Assembly: GCA_964595485.1 (NCBI GenBank)
Contig: CAZQQN010000014.1
Location: 1-63,088, forward strand
Direction of reading: 5' to 3'
DNA length: 63,088 nt
Source of the DNA: CAZQQN01 sp964595485
Lineage (GTDB): Bacteria; Bacteroidota; Bacteroidia; CAILMK01; CAYYUA01
The position numbers and the translations under genes were made by a program. How positions within the stretch are numbered: position 1 is the stretch's first letter; each line of letters starts with the position of its first letter. Of this stretch, positions 53,701 through 62,876 are shown piece after piece. Below the pieces are notes generated by a model. The model saw nothing but the letters and a program-made list of their open reading frames with translations, did not search any database and was not told where the DNA came from.

Positions 53701-55962
53701 CAAAGCATTATTACAACCTGGATCCCCATTGGGCCTAGTGCCGTTGTTAGAATGGGACCAAACATTAGCAGGTTCAGTGGGTAAATCAGAAAATCCACCA
53801 CAACCCGCACATACTGACTGATAGATAACAGAATTTTCATCAAAGCGGCTTGTTCCGCCGTCCACATGCTCTTCACTTTTCTGCCCTCCATAATAGGTGC
53901 CATATAGTAGCGTATCCATATTTTGCGCAAAAACGGCCAGGTAAAAATCAGACTTATCAGTAGTGCTATCGAGTGCATTAGCAGTAATATCCAGCCCGGC
54001 AGTATTCCCCTGAAAATTTGTATTTCCACCCCATCCCGAGAAAAAGATCCTACCACACTCATCAACCAAAAATGCAGATGGAGAAAGATCGGGTGCTTTA
54101 CGCGAACCAGCACCAAAAGTCGTAGAAAGCAATAGTTTATCCAGACCGGGATTGAACTTACTCACAAATTGCTTACCACCCGAAACGTAGTAGTTAGCAT
54201 TCTTGTAAGGAAAGTTATTACTTTTGGTTTGCCCGGTAACATATACATGCCCGCCACTATCGGTTTTCACAAAGTAAGTCTGATCATACTTGGACGTACC
54301 TAACAATGTAGAGGATTTTACCACCTGAGAACCCGGTGAAAATCGGACAATATACCCATCTACCGGGCCTCCTTTGTTTTGTTGTTGATAACCGTTTATG
54401 GGAGAACTAAAACTATTACTCATTGTACCCCCGGCAAACAGAATGTCATGATTAGGGGCAGTGGTTAAGCTATAAGCCGCATCGTCTGAAGGTCCTCCAA
54501 AATAAGAGGCATAATTAAGCTTAGTGAGGCTATCATTTAGGCTTGCTACACAGGCATCTTGTCTTCCCCCACCATATTGCTTCTGAAAAGCACGGCTGGT
54601 TACCGGAAAATCTTTTGATTTCGTAGTGGTAGCTATCAAAACATTATCGCTCGAGTCAACGATCACTTCTCCGCGAAACATATCACCATAATTAAAACCC
54701 AGGTCAGATTTATTTCCACTAAATTGTTGTTCTCCATTTAGGCCATCCATACCCGATCCCCCTAAAAATGTGGAGCTTTTCAAAGTGGAACCGTCTTGCG
54801 ATAATTTGGCAATGAAAATATCGTAATTGCCCCTCAGCGAATCCTGGTACGCGCTGCCAGCCACAGGAAAATCCTTGGATCCGGTATTGCCAAAAACCAA
54901 TAGGTCTTGATCGCTATTTACAACCATGCTATGGGGATCCTCATTGTGACTGCCGCCTAAATAAGTGACATATTTAACGTTGGTACCGGAATCGTTGTAT
55001 TTAAGGATACCGATATCCCTATTCTCACCGCTGGCACCCCAAGAAACAGGAGCTCCACCAGCCCAGTTTACCTGGTAAGCACCGCTGGTTACGGGGAAAT
55101 TGGACCCAAAAACAGTACCTGCAGAATACCCATTTCCTAAGGTGTCATTGGTCGCTGAATAACCAAAATTATCAATCTGTGAGCCTGAAAATGTAGAAAA
55201 GATAACCTCTGGATCTATTGTGAGCGGATATGCCTGATTGTAGCCCTCTGGAAAATGGTATTGGACCATGCTATCCTTTAACCTGAACTCACAAGGTATC
55301 TCCTGTCGCTCCCCGTCAATAACCTGGTAGGCAACGGGTGCCATTTCTTTGAACTCATTTACTGAAGTTTTCACTTTTAAGTGACCGTTTTCAAGAGAAA
55401 TACTTTTTGCGCCTTTGTAATTTAGCTGAATATCATTCGGATTTCCTTCAGGCTTGATTTTGAAGTTATACTTAAGCCTGTTGTCAATGCTACTAACTTC
55501 AAGGTTGATTTTTGGGTATAACTTTTCGTACAGGATCGTATCAAAAGCTTTTAATCCACTGGCCCAAGAGGAAGTATCGCGGCCCGTGAAAAAGTTGTAA
55601 TCCTCCGGGTAAGCATGTTCCTGCTTTAGGCGGACATCTGGGTTGGCATCCTTAAATTTCACCTTAACGCTATGGGCATCTACTGATCCTTCAAGGGATT
55701 TACGATGGTGGTGTTTACGAATTGCTTTCCCATCAAGGAAATCATAAGTAAATCCCCCCTTTTCAAGGTAAAAATACCCATGCATAAGCTGGGACCTGTA
55801 TGACACCTTTTCATGCCACTGCCCCTCATTCGGGATAAATTTAAGCTGCGCTTCCAGGTTCCCCTTTGGATAAACAATAAGCCCCAAAATACCAAAAACT
55901 AACACCCATGCTGGCATGTTAGCAGATATCCTTATGTAATTGGTATTGCTTATGCCTTCCAT
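50755..55962 (-). CDS. Giant T9SS (CHU_C, gliding-associated type B) surface protein with SBBP-like and PKD repeats
   Basis: 1735 residues. After an N-terminal hydrophobic signal (MPAWVLVFGILGLIVYP region), residues ~35-265 form the domain that usually precedes SBBP repeats (IPNEGQWHEKVSYRSQLMHG). Residues ~270-790 carry SBBP/beta-propeller-like blades (YVTYLGGSHNEDPHSM; FLGGSGMDG; YASYFGGPSDDAAYSL). Then come 11 PKD-like repeats of ~78 residues (WELGDGD, WQFGDGN, WYFGDGD and similar cores), each with two Cys. The last ~85 residues are the gliding motility-associated tail (LPNTFTPNGDNINDYF; YNRWGQLVFRKEG; GTYYYSIKAGEFKQSGTIKL). It is a secreted, surface-attached protein, possibly an adhesin. 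Confidence 0.92.
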   Translation of the reverse strand: MEGISNTNYIRISANMPAWVLVFGILGLIVYPKGNLEAQLKFIPNEGQWHEKVSYRSQLMHGYFYLEKGGFTYDFLDGKAIRKHHHRKSLEGSVDAHSVKVKFKDANPDVRLKQEHAYPEDYNFFTGRDTSSWASGLKAFDTILYEKLYPKINLEVSSIDNRLKYNFKIKPEGNPNDIQLNYKGAKSISLENGHLKVKTSVNEFKEMAPVAYQVIDGERQEIPCEFRLKDSMVQYHFPEGYNQAYPLTIDPEVIFSTFSGSQIDNFGYSATNDTLGNGYSAGTVFGSNFPVTSGAYQVNWAGGAPVSWGASGENRDIGILKYNDSGTNVKYVTYLGGSHNEDPHSMVVNSDQDLLVFGNTGSKDFPVAGSAYQDSLRGNYDIFIAKLSQDGSTLKSSTFLGGSGMDGLNGEQQFSGNKSDLGFNYGDMFRGEVIVDSSDNVLIATTTKSKDFPVTSRAFQKQYGGGRQDACVASLNDSLTKLNYASYFGGPSDDAAYSLTTAPNHDILFAGGTMSNSFSSPINGYQQQNKGGPVDGYIVRFSPGSQVVKSSTLLGTSKYDQTYFVKTDSGGHVYVTGQTKSNNFPYKNANYYVSGGKQFVSKFNPGLDKLLLSTTFGAGSRKAPDLSPSAFLVDECGRIFFSGWGGNTNFQGNTAGLDITANALDSTTDKSDFYLAVFAQNMDTLLYGTYYGGQKSEEHVDGGTSRFDENSVIYQSVCAGCGGFSDLPTEPANVWSHSNNGTRPNGDPGCNNALLKIDLQVEFLSAGMKIPKTSCIKTPVTFLDNSTSAKSLFWELGDGDTVQNADSFTHQYDTTGKYEVTLVASNPNSCKFSDTVTDSVLVYEDSGADMSIDTGECSNIRKFTYKGQYGDSFKWFFGDSSKPDTVKNPSHVYSDTGSYVVSCIVDDGTPCADTVSDTVYINPVTRPDFSFSIDTCRGAVTFVNESKNTGNYLWQFGDGNDSFLSKKNKLTHFYSRSDTFYPKLYTDTGKLCKDSVSKSFILKSPSGNIAYNIIDSCKFQVEFINTSPFADSLFWVIDGDTTKGQMDTVVKKFSGPGSYPLRLRIKGPRGICSDTVTNTIKLDTLPEADFTFKTNNCSSFIQLADSANKNQLKWQVTNTNGGYDTTFESSKKDSIFIPAPRNKYRVRQIAKPNSRCADTMDKIVNLDSAAYASFNYKLDSCESLVTFRNSSTKGVKQIWDFDDGTKESKYEPVHKYGAAGNYDVKLTISDSGCRDTQVKTVNIPTTPDANFTFSSGLCSNDVAFTDQSQFYEDLVWYFDDGKVLDGSNDTLNVDSPVHAYADTGIYNVALVAENQYKCKDTLFKKVRLDSFANADFQPLSPDCSGDVIFINETDSVGTYAWEFGDSNTSKEHSPVHNYDVNDSFNIRLIHRMKGCKDTAFDSVSNLVPKADFNFERLSCSPSVKFTNVSQHNDNSIWYFGDGDSSHRSEPTKIYQETGSFEVTLVVSQDRGCYDTFTKVVDIPNFIEAEYQFSPSDCKSGGVFEVETKRTDSVAWRGLVDTFATTQEDSFFYKFAEPGDYKVSLIAFNENCQDTFSNVLQVDSAVNADFKVNNNPCFAWVKLKESAIGAKSHQWFFGDGRKSNKPNPKHFYNSNGSYTITYQINKNRECSDSARKNVVINGISSREFDLPNTFTPNGDNINDYFTAEGMAGCDYYTVDIYNRWGQLVFRKEGDGAFKWDGTNDKTGEPVSEGTYYYSIKAGEFKQSGTIKLIRGK

Positions 55963-56122
55963 TTACGCTTTCTCGGATTCAATATTTTTAATACAAACCA
56001 AAACTAATTCGGTAACACCTTATTGGGTATTATCAGCCAGCTAAATTACCTTAATTAACAGTTAAATTTATGAAATGATTTACGAAATTGTTTTTTATTC
56101 CAAACTTCTGATTCAAGCACCT

Positions 56123-56130
56123 TAACTTTG
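56123..56130 (+). promoter_or_regulatory. Possible -7 element for serS
   Basis: TAacTTTG matches the -7 consensus about 97 nt upstream of the serS ATG at 56227, leaving a long leader. A -33 TTTG at proper spacing was not found. Confidence 0.4.
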
Positions 56131-56226
56131 TAGTTGTTTTATTCGGCATCGGCAAACTTCCATATCTGCCTCTGCTTGTCTGAGCTTTAAAAAATTAAAC
56201 CGGAACCCGCATAAGCATTAAAGGCC

Positions 56227-57498
56227 ATGATACCACTTCAAAATATTAAAGCCGATAAGGAAAGCGTCATTGAATTATTAGATAAGCGGGATTTTAATGC
56301 AAGGGAATTGATTGACCAGGTTCTGGAATTGGATGAAAAGCGTAAATCAACCCAGCAGCAGCTTGATGAAAAGCTTGCTGAATCAAACCAGATATCCAAA
56401 AAGGTTGGGGAAGCCTTTAAAGCCGGCAATAATGAAGAAGGTGAAAAGCTAAAACAACAATCAACGCAACTAAAAACGGAAGCACAACAATTACAAGAAA
56501 ATTTGCGAGGCTTCGAAAACGCTATCAGAGAGCATTTAATTGAAATCCCTAACATTCCCAATCCGGAAGTACCCAAGGGAAGCTCTGATGAAGAAAATGA
56601 AGAAATAAAAAGAGGGGGTCCCGAAGCTGAACCAATGGCAAAAGGAAAGCCTCATTGGGAATTGGCAGAGCAATTAGATTTGATAAACTTTGAGGCAGGC
56701 AATACAGTAACAGGAGCAGGATTCCCGGTATATAAGGGTTACGGCGCAAAACTCCAGCGGGCAATGATTAACTATTTCCTGGCAAAAGGGGAAGAAGCTG
56801 GCTACCAGGAATACCAACCCCCATTGCTTGTGAATGAAGAAACAGGATTCGGTACCGGCCAATTACCTGATAAGGAAGGTCAAATGTATCATATGGAAAG
56901 GGAGAACCTATTCCTCATACCCACCTCCGAAGTTCCGCTAACTAACCTTTACAGGGATACCATTGTCAATCAAAAAGATTTGCCTCTTAAATTGACCGCT
57001 TACACCCCTTGCTTCAGAAGAGAAGCCGGCTCATACGGCAAAGAAGTTAGAGGTCTGAACAGGCTTCACCAATTTGACAAAGTTGAAATTGTTCAAATAA
57101 CCAGGCCTGACAATTCTTATTCAGTTCTCAACGAAATGATAGCTTATGTAGAGGGGCTTATCCAGGAACTTGGCCTGCCTTACCGTATATTAAAGTTATG
57201 TGGTGGAGATCTGGGCTTTGCAGCTGCTATTACTTACGATATTGAAGTATATGCTCCGGCACAGCAAAAGTGGCTCGAGGTTAGTTCAATTTCCAATTTT
57301 GAAGATTTCCAGGCTAACCGGCTAAAACTAAGAATAAGGAATGAAGACAATAAAAAACAACTTGCACACACCCTCAATGGGAGTGCTCTGGCCTTTCCAA
57401 GGCTTTTAGCAGCGCTTATGGAGTATTATCAAACCCCAGAGGGTATTGAAATCCCAATTGTACTTAGTCGTTATACTGGTTTTGATAAAGTAAATTAA
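56227..57498 (+). CDS. serS: Seryl-tRNA synthetase
   Basis: 423 residues, a class II synthetase. Residues ~25-105 form the long antiparallel coiled coil that clamps the tRNA-Ser variable arm (KRKSTQQQLDEKLAESNQISK). The catalytic core has GAGFPVYKGYGAKLQRAMINYF (motif 1), FRREAGSYGKEVRGLNRLHQF (motif 2; described in parts) and LNGSALAFPRLLAALMEYYQ (motif 3). It charges tRNA-Ser (and tRNA-Sec where present). Monocistronic. Confidence 0.96.
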   Translation: MIPLQNIKADKESVIELLDKRDFNARELIDQVLELDEKRKSTQQQLDEKLAESNQISKKVGEAFKAGNNEEGEKLKQQSTQLKTEAQQLQENLRGFENAIREHLIEIPNIPNPEVPKGSSDEENEEIKRGGPEAEPMAKGKPHWELAEQLDLINFEAGNTVTGAGFPVYKGYGAKLQRAMINYFLAKGEEAGYQEYQPPLLVNEETGFGTGQLPDKEGQMYHMERENLFLIPTSEVPLTNLYRDTIVNQKDLPLKLTAYTPCFRREAGSYGKEVRGLNRLHQFDKVEIVQITRPDNSYSVLNEMIAYVEGLIQELGLPYRILKLCGGDLGFAAAITYDIEVYAPAQQKWLEVSSISNFEDFQANRLKLRIRNEDNKKQLAHTLNGSALAFPRLLAALMEYYQTPEGIEIPIVLSRYTGFDKVN

Positions 57499-57645
57499 AT
57501 GCAACGCTTAAAGTATTTAAATTTTTTATTAATTTTGCTTAAAGAAAAAAATATAGGTTCATGCAACCTTTCTTTCCTTAAATTAATCTTATTGCATGTA
57601 AGTTAATTCTTAAATAAAAATCATTCACAAAAAATTTTAAGTACT

Positions 57646-58533
57646 ATGAAATTCACAAGAATCAATTCTTTATTGCTACTATTTGCTTTATCAGGTCTTA
57701 TGGTTTTTTCATCCTGTAACGATGATGAAGAGGATGAACCAAAACCCAAACCTAATATGAACTTAACAGCATCCGGGAATTCTACCGATGCTAATGTTGG
57801 TGATACCGTTGATTTCAGGATTGATCTGACCCACCAGGTTGACTTGCAGAAATTCACCGTTTCAAGTAGTCCAACAACAGATGCTGACACCTCTGTTAGT
57901 GATATTGGTGAATCAGGGTACAGCTATGTCTTTGAATATGTCATTCCAAGTGGCTTTGGAGCAGGTACAAGTATTGAATTCACTTTCACCGCAACCGGGG
58001 AAGAGGGCGAATCCACTTCTAAAAGTTATACGGTGAATGTCAAGGAAAGTGGCGAAGAACTTAATAATGATAATGCCACCTTACTCGGGGCCCAAAATGC
58101 TAGTAAAGGAAGCCTTTACGCAACGTCCGAATTAAAACGGTACCCCTTAAGTGAATTTGACGAATCCAATGATTCAAAAATAGATTTTGTTTACTATTAT
58201 GGTGCCACAAATGATGCTACCATAGCCGCACCAAGTGATAAAACCGTAGGAGGTGGTGACAATGCTGTTTATGACATTGACTGGGATACAAGGAATAAAA
58301 CGCAATACTTACTTATTGAGAAAAATTGGTCAGACATAGAAAGAAATACGGACTTAGAAATGCACCGGGACGACATTAAGAACCTTGAATCAACAAAAGC
58401 CAATATCTTAGAAGAAGGTGATGTTTATGCTTACCTAACCGCAGATGGCCGAATAGGAGCCTTTAAGGTAGAAAATATTGAAGGAAGCCAGGGTGGAGAA
58501 ATCACCATTTCAGTTAAGGTAGAAAAGTCCTAA
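57646..58533 (+). CDS. Lipoprotein of unknown function with Ig-like region
   Basis: 295 residues. The signal peptide ends at the lipobox VFSSC, then an acidic/Pro tether (NDDEEDEPKPKPN). The mature part begins with an Ig-like beta region (GDTVDFRIDLTHQVDLQKFTV ... EFTFTATGEEGESTSKSYTVNVK, in pieces) and continues as a ~150-residue domain (KIDFVYYYGATNDATIAAPSD; VYAYLTADGRIGAFKVENIEG) common in Bacteroidota lipoproteins of unknown role. It ends in a strong terminator. A surface or periplasmic binding role is only inference. Confidence 0.75.
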   Translation: MKFTRINSLLLLFALSGLMVFSSCNDDEEDEPKPKPNMNLTASGNSTDANVGDTVDFRIDLTHQVDLQKFTVSSSPTTDADTSVSDIGESGYSYVFEYVIPSGFGAGTSIEFTFTATGEEGESTSKSYTVNVKESGEELNNDNATLLGAQNASKGSLYATSELKRYPLSEFDESNDSKIDFVYYYGATNDATIAAPSDKTVGGGDNAVYDIDWDTRNKTQYLLIEKNWSDIERNTDLEMHRDDIKNLESTKANILEEGDVYAYLTADGRIGAFKVENIEGSQGGEITISVKVEKS

Positions 58534-58569
58534 CAATAATCCCTTAAACTCCTTGCTAAGGAAATAATT

Positions 58570-58606
58570 AAAAAGCGATCCATGGTGAAATGGATCGCTT
58601 TTTTTA
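58570..58606 (+). terminator. Intrinsic terminator after the lipoprotein gene
   Basis: AAAAGCGATCCAT and ATGGATCGCTTTT form a perfect 13-bp stem with a 6-nt loop, followed by more T. It covers the first possible recQ start (58590), which is a reason to place the recQ start downstream at 58620. Confidence 0.92.
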
Positions 58607-58619
58607 TTTTGGGGCTTGT

Positions 58620-60542
58620 ATGAGTACTGCACCAAGGGATATCCTGTACCAATATTGGGGTTTTAAGGAATTCAGGGCTAAGCAAGAGGAAGTCATTAAT
58701 TCAGTACTTGAAGGAAATGACACCTTAGCCTTAATGCCTACCGGCGGAGGTAAATCCCTCTGCTTCCAGGTTCCTTCGCTGGCTCAGGAGGGTATATGCA
58801 TTGTGGTTTCTCCACTCATTGCCTTAATGAAAGATCAGGTGAGCGGCCTTAAGGAAAAAGGTATTAAAGCTACGGCTGTTTACTCCGGCTTATCCAAGCG
58901 GGAGATTGACATCACGCTAGATAACTGTATCTATGGCAACTTTAAATTCCTTTACGTTTCTCCGGAGCGGTTAGAGACCGAAATTTTCAGGGAGCGTTTA
59001 AAGCAGATGCATGTAAACTTATTGGCAGTTGATGAGGCCCATTGCATATCTGAATGGGGTTATGATTTCCGTCCCTCCTATCTTAAAATTGCTGAAATAC
59101 GCGAGCTAATTCCAGGCGTACCAACGATGGCCCTTACTGCTACAGCTACCCAAACGGTACGGGAAGATATCTATGACAAACTCAGTTTTCAAAACGGCGT
59201 CACTTTCCAGAAAAGTTTTGAGAGGCCCAACCTGGTCTATGGTTCAATCCTCGAAGAGGGAAAAAAAAGCAAGCTACTTGAAACCCTTGATAAAGTGAAA
59301 GGTTCCGGAATTGTCTATGTAAGGACAAGGAAGGATACAAAAATCATTAGTCAATTCCTTAAGCAAAACAATGTTAGCGCAGATTATTACCACGGCGGGC
59401 TTGACTCCAAAGAAAGAACCAAAAAGCAGGATCAGTGGAAAAAAGGGCAAACCCGTATCATCGTTGCTACCAATGCCTTTGGTATGGGCATTGACAAGCC
59501 CGATGTACGATCAGTGCTTCACCTTTACTTGCCGGATAACCTAGAGGCTTATTATCAAGAAGCCGGTAGAGCCGGTAGAGATGGTAAAAGGGCTTTTGCC
59601 CTTTGCATTATCAACAAGGCTGACCAGCTACAGCTTCAAGAAAGGAAAGAAAACAATTTCCCAACCATTCAAGATATTAAAAATGTCTACCAGTCCCTTG
59701 GTAATTTCTTTCAAATCCCCATAGGGAATGGGCTAAACCAAAGTTTCGATTTCAACATTAAGCAATTTGCCACACGCTATAACCTCCCCCCTTTAAAAGC
59801 CCATAATGCCATAAAAATACTTGAGCAAGAAGGCTACATTGCAACAACCGATGCCGTTTTTTTACCATCCCGGCTTATGATAAGCCTGACCTATTCTGAT
59901 CTGTACCAATTTGAAGTGGAAAACCCCCACTATGACAAATTACTTAAAACGCTTTTACGCTCCTATGAAGGGGTGTTTGATTACTACACCCCCATTGATG
60001 AAAATGAGCTTGCCGGTCGGATAGGAGTGTCAGTTGATGAACTTAAAAATCAATTGAATAAGCTCGTTCAATATGATGTGATCGATTACCTGCCTCAGAA
60101 AGCGGAACCGCAATTATTCTTTTTACAGGAAAGATTGGACACGCCTCAACTGGCCCTGAATGAGAAACAATTAAGAAGAAGGAAGGCTATCTTTGAAGAA
60201 AAACTCGAATGGGTATCCTTCTATGCTTTCGAAGAAAATACATGTAGAACCCAGCTTCTTTTGCGTTATTTCGGGGAACACTCCGAAGAAAAGTGTGGCC
60301 ACTGTGACCTGTGCCTGAAAGAAAAGCGGGAAAAGCAACAAAAAGATCAATTCAGAAAGGTCAAAGAACGAGTTTTTGAACTGTTGGCAACGCAACCAAT
60401 GGATACCAAATCCCTGCAGAAAGCTATGCCCGCCTATGATGAAAACAAGGTCTTAGAAGTGATAAGATGGCTTTATGACAAGGGTTCCCTTCAAATGGAA
60501 GGCAATGAATTAACAGTAAGCAATCACTCCGAAACCCAATAA
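58620..60542 (+). CDS. recQ: RecQ-family ATP-dependent DNA helicase
   Basis: I start at 58620 (MSTAPRDILYQYWGFKEFRAKQ), 640 residues, because the in-frame ATG at 58590 lies inside a terminator stem. Helicase motifs: TGGGKSLCFQVP (I), VVSPLIALMKDQV (Ia), VDEAHCISEWGYDFRPSY (II with the aromatic-rich loop), ALTATAT (III), ATNAFGMGIDKPDVR (V) and QEAGRAGRDG (VI). The zinc-binding CxxxxLLxYF...CGHCDLC is at ~565-590 and is followed by a short RQC-like end. No HRDC domain. It unwinds DNA 3'-5' in recombination and fork repair. Confidence 0.94.
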   Translation: MSTAPRDILYQYWGFKEFRAKQEEVINSVLEGNDTLALMPTGGGKSLCFQVPSLAQEGICIVVSPLIALMKDQVSGLKEKGIKATAVYSGLSKREIDITLDNCIYGNFKFLYVSPERLETEIFRERLKQMHVNLLAVDEAHCISEWGYDFRPSYLKIAEIRELIPGVPTMALTATATQTVREDIYDKLSFQNGVTFQKSFERPNLVYGSILEEGKKSKLLETLDKVKGSGIVYVRTRKDTKIISQFLKQNNVSADYYHGGLDSKERTKKQDQWKKGQTRIIVATNAFGMGIDKPDVRSVLHLYLPDNLEAYYQEAGRAGRDGKRAFALCIINKADQLQLQERKENNFPTIQDIKNVYQSLGNFFQIPIGNGLNQSFDFNIKQFATRYNLPPLKAHNAIKILEQEGYIATTDAVFLPSRLMISLTYSDLYQFEVENPHYDKLLKTLLRSYEGVFDYYTPIDENELAGRIGVSVDELKNQLNKLVQYDVIDYLPQKAEPQLFFLQERLDTPQLALNEKQLRRRKAIFEEKLEWVSFYAFEENTCRTQLLLRYFGEHSEEKCGHCDLCLKEKREKQQKDQFRKVKERVFELLATQPMDTKSLQKAMPAYDENKVLEVIRWLYDKGSLQMEGNELTVSNHSETQ

Positions 60543-60581
60543 AGGTGGTAAATTTGTATCTTCACAGGAGGACGTTATAGC

Positions 60582-61703
60582 ATGGGAACCAAGCCTCACA
60601 TTATTTTCACGGTAACCAATGATCTTAACTATGACCAACGGATGCACCGAATCTGCACAAGCCTTGCTCAAAATGGTTACCAGGTGACGTTAATAGGCCG
60701 GATAAAAACAGACTCACGACCAATAGAAGAGAAACCTTTCATGCAGCATAGGCTCTCTTGTCTTTTCAACAACGGCAAATTGTTTTACCTGGAGTTCAAC
60801 CTACGCCTTTTCTTTTACCTTCTAAAGCGGAAAAATGATGCCACCTGTGCTATAGACCTGGATACTATTTTACCCTGCTTTTTCAGCACCCGGATAAAAG
60901 GCATTCCTTGTTTCCACGATGCCCATGAATATTTTGCAGAAGTGCCTGAAGTTGTGAATAGGCCTTTGGTAAAGAGGATCTGGGAAGCAGTAGCTAAAAA
61001 GGCTATTCCTAAAATGAATTTTTGCTATACCGTCAGCGAAAGCCTTGCATCCGTCCTAAAACATAAATATGGTAAAACTTTTCATGTCGTCAGGAATGTA
61101 CCTTGGCTGAATAATGGCCATAAGCAGGTCAAAGCCAATGATAAATCTCCGTTTATTTTATACCAGGGAGCGCTAAACGATGGAAGGGGATTGGAAAAAT
61201 TAATTGCTGCTATGCACGATATTGAAATCCCGCTTTACTTAGCCGGTGAAGGAGACCTTAGCAACCAGCTCCGACAATATGCCAGGAAAGAAGGGCTAAC
61301 GGATAAAGTTCATTTTTTGGGTCATCTTGATCCCGAGGAACTCAAAGCCCTAACGCCAAAAGCTTTCATAGGTTTTAATGTCCTTGAAAGCAAAGGTTTG
61401 AACTATTACTATTCCCTGCCTAATAAATTTTTTGATTACTTGCATGCGGGAGTCCCGATTTTAACCAATGATTTCCCGGAGTACCGAAAAATCAATACAG
61501 ATTATTCGGTTGCTATGCTCATAGATTTAAATAAAGATGCCATAGTCAAGGCTACCCATTATTTACTAAATAATCCGGAGGCTTACCAGCAGATGGTGAA
61601 CAATTGCATGGAAGCAAGAGATGTTTTTAATTGGAATAAAGAGGAGAAATACCTGCTTCAGCTTTACGATGGTTGGTTCGCAAAAGATCAGCAACTTTCG
61701 TAG
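60582..61703 (+). CDS. Glycosyltransferase family 4-like
   Basis: 373 residues with a GT-B fold. The N-terminal half starts IIFTVTNDLNYDQRMHRICTSLAQNGYQVTL, with the D(x)R(x)H(R) motif typical of this subgroup. The C-terminal half has the donor-binding motifs FILYQGALNDGRGLEKLI, LYLAGEGDLSNQL, VHFLGHLDPEEL and FDYLHAGVPIL (Glu/His region). It acts in cell-envelope glycan synthesis. It follows recQ by 39 nt and overlaps the next glycosyltransferase gene by about 30 nt, so the two probably act in one pathway. Confidence 0.88.
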   Translation: MGTKPHIIFTVTNDLNYDQRMHRICTSLAQNGYQVTLIGRIKTDSRPIEEKPFMQHRLSCLFNNGKLFYLEFNLRLFFYLLKRKNDATCAIDLDTILPCFFSTRIKGIPCFHDAHEYFAEVPEVVNRPLVKRIWEAVAKKAIPKMNFCYTVSESLASVLKHKYGKTFHVVRNVPWLNNGHKQVKANDKSPFILYQGALNDGRGLEKLIAAMHDIEIPLYLAGEGDLSNQLRQYARKEGLTDKVHFLGHLDPEELKALTPKAFIGFNVLESKGLNYYYSLPNKFFDYLHAGVPILTNDFPEYRKINTDYSVAMLIDLNKDAIVKATHYLLNNPEAYQQMVNNCMEARDVFNWNKEEKYLLQLYDGWFAKDQQLS

Positions 61704-62854
61704 TTTTCCATTTCAAATTTAAGCCCTTGAGACACTTACACCTCATCGCTTTTAATGTGCCAGACCCTCCTAACTACGGAGGGGTCATCGATGTTTTTTA
61801 CCGGATTAAAGCTTTTTATGAGCTCGGTATCAGTATTACCTTGCACTGTTTTTACCACGACCGGTCCCCATCTAAAAAGCTTGAAGAATGGTGTTCAGCC
61901 GTTCATTATTACCCAAGAAAGCCAGCTTTACAAAGTTTATCCTGGCAATATCCCATGATGATGAAATCCCGCCGCAGTCAAGCCTTAGTCAAGAATTTGC
62001 ATGCGGATGATAGTCCTATCTTTTTTGAGGGAATACAAACCTGCTATAACCTTACAAATGAGGCATTGAAAAACAAAACGAAAATTATTAAGCTACACAA
62101 TATTGAATGGAAATATTACAAAGCCCTTGGTGAAGCTACTTCTAATCCTTTCCTGAAGCTTTTTTACCTTAGTGAAAGCTGGCGTCTTTACCATACAGAG
62201 AAAATTTTTGAAGAGGCAGACTATTTATTAGCAGTCAGTAAGCAAGAGGCTGATTATTATGGTAAAAGGTTTCAAGGGGTTAAGCAATATCCTAATTTTC
62301 ATGGCAATCGCTCAGTGACTTCAAAACCAGGAAAAGGAAATTATTTACTTTACCATGGCAACCTGGAAATAGCAGAAAATCAGCAAGCTGTAAGATTCTT
62401 GTTGACCAAGGTAATGCCTTTTGTCGATCAGCAACTGATCATTGCCGGAAAAAATCCAACGAAGGGATTGATTGACCAAATTGCTAAGTCTTCAAATTCA
62501 TCATTGATAGAAAATCCTTCTGACCACAAGCTCCAGGAATTAATGCATGAAGCTCAAATTCATTTATTACCATCCTTCCAAAATACAGGTTTCAAAATTA
62601 AACTAGTCAATACCTTGTACCAAGGCAGGCACTGTCTCGTCACCCCCGAAATGGCAGAAGGTAGTGGTCTTGAAGAGCTTTGTCATGTAGCAAGTGATAG
62701 CCAAACCTTTGTAAAATATGTCAAGAAACTTGCGGAAACGCCATTCACCCAGTCAGATATTGATAGAAAGGAAACCTATTTAAATACCTATTTCAGTGAT
62801 ATTGCCAACGCCGAATCTATAAGTAAGTTAATTTTCAGGCGTTCTGGTGATTGA
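61673..62854 (+). CDS. Glycosyltransferase (GT4-like, second of a pair)
   Basis: 393 residues from the ATG at 61673, which overlaps the previous gene by 31 nt. The protein may truly begin at the TTG at 61727 (LRHLHLIAFNVPDPPNYGG), where recognisable family sequence starts. GT-B fold: the PDPPNYGGVIDVFYRIKAF acceptor-side loop; then a donor-binding half with LLYHGNLEIAENQQAVRFLL and LIIAGKNPTKGL, and HLLPSFQNTGFKIKLVNTLYQGRHCLVT in place of the usual P-S...E-x-G-x-x-E segment. Sugar and acceptor cannot be told. Very likely works with the adjacent GT4 enzyme. Confidence 0.85.
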   Translation: MVRKRSATFVVFHFKFKPLRHLHLIAFNVPDPPNYGGVIDVFYRIKAFYELGISITLHCFYHDRSPSKKLEEWCSAVHYYPRKPALQSLSWQYPMMMKSRRSQALVKNLHADDSPIFFEGIQTCYNLTNEALKNKTKIIKLHNIEWKYYKALGEATSNPFLKLFYLSESWRLYHTEKIFEEADYLLAVSKQEADYYGKRFQGVKQYPNFHGNRSVTSKPGKGNYLLYHGNLEIAENQQAVRFLLTKVMPFVDQQLIIAGKNPTKGLIDQIAKSSNSSLIENPSDHKLQELMHEAQIHLLPSFQNTGFKIKLVNTLYQGRHCLVTPEMAEGSGLEELCHVASDSQTFVKYVKKLAETPFTQSDIDRKETYLNTYFSDIANAESISKLIFRRSGD

Positions 62855-62876
62855 TCTGCAGTCAGCTAAGTAAAAC

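Noticed and set aside
53697..54116. 139-codon minus-strand frame inside the giant T9SS gene
   Set aside because: It is an alternative frame of the SBBP/PKD coding sequence, without a leader or motif.
58590..58619. Upstream recQ start at 58590
   Set aside because: It falls inside the terminator stem of the previous gene and adds residues not seen in the family.
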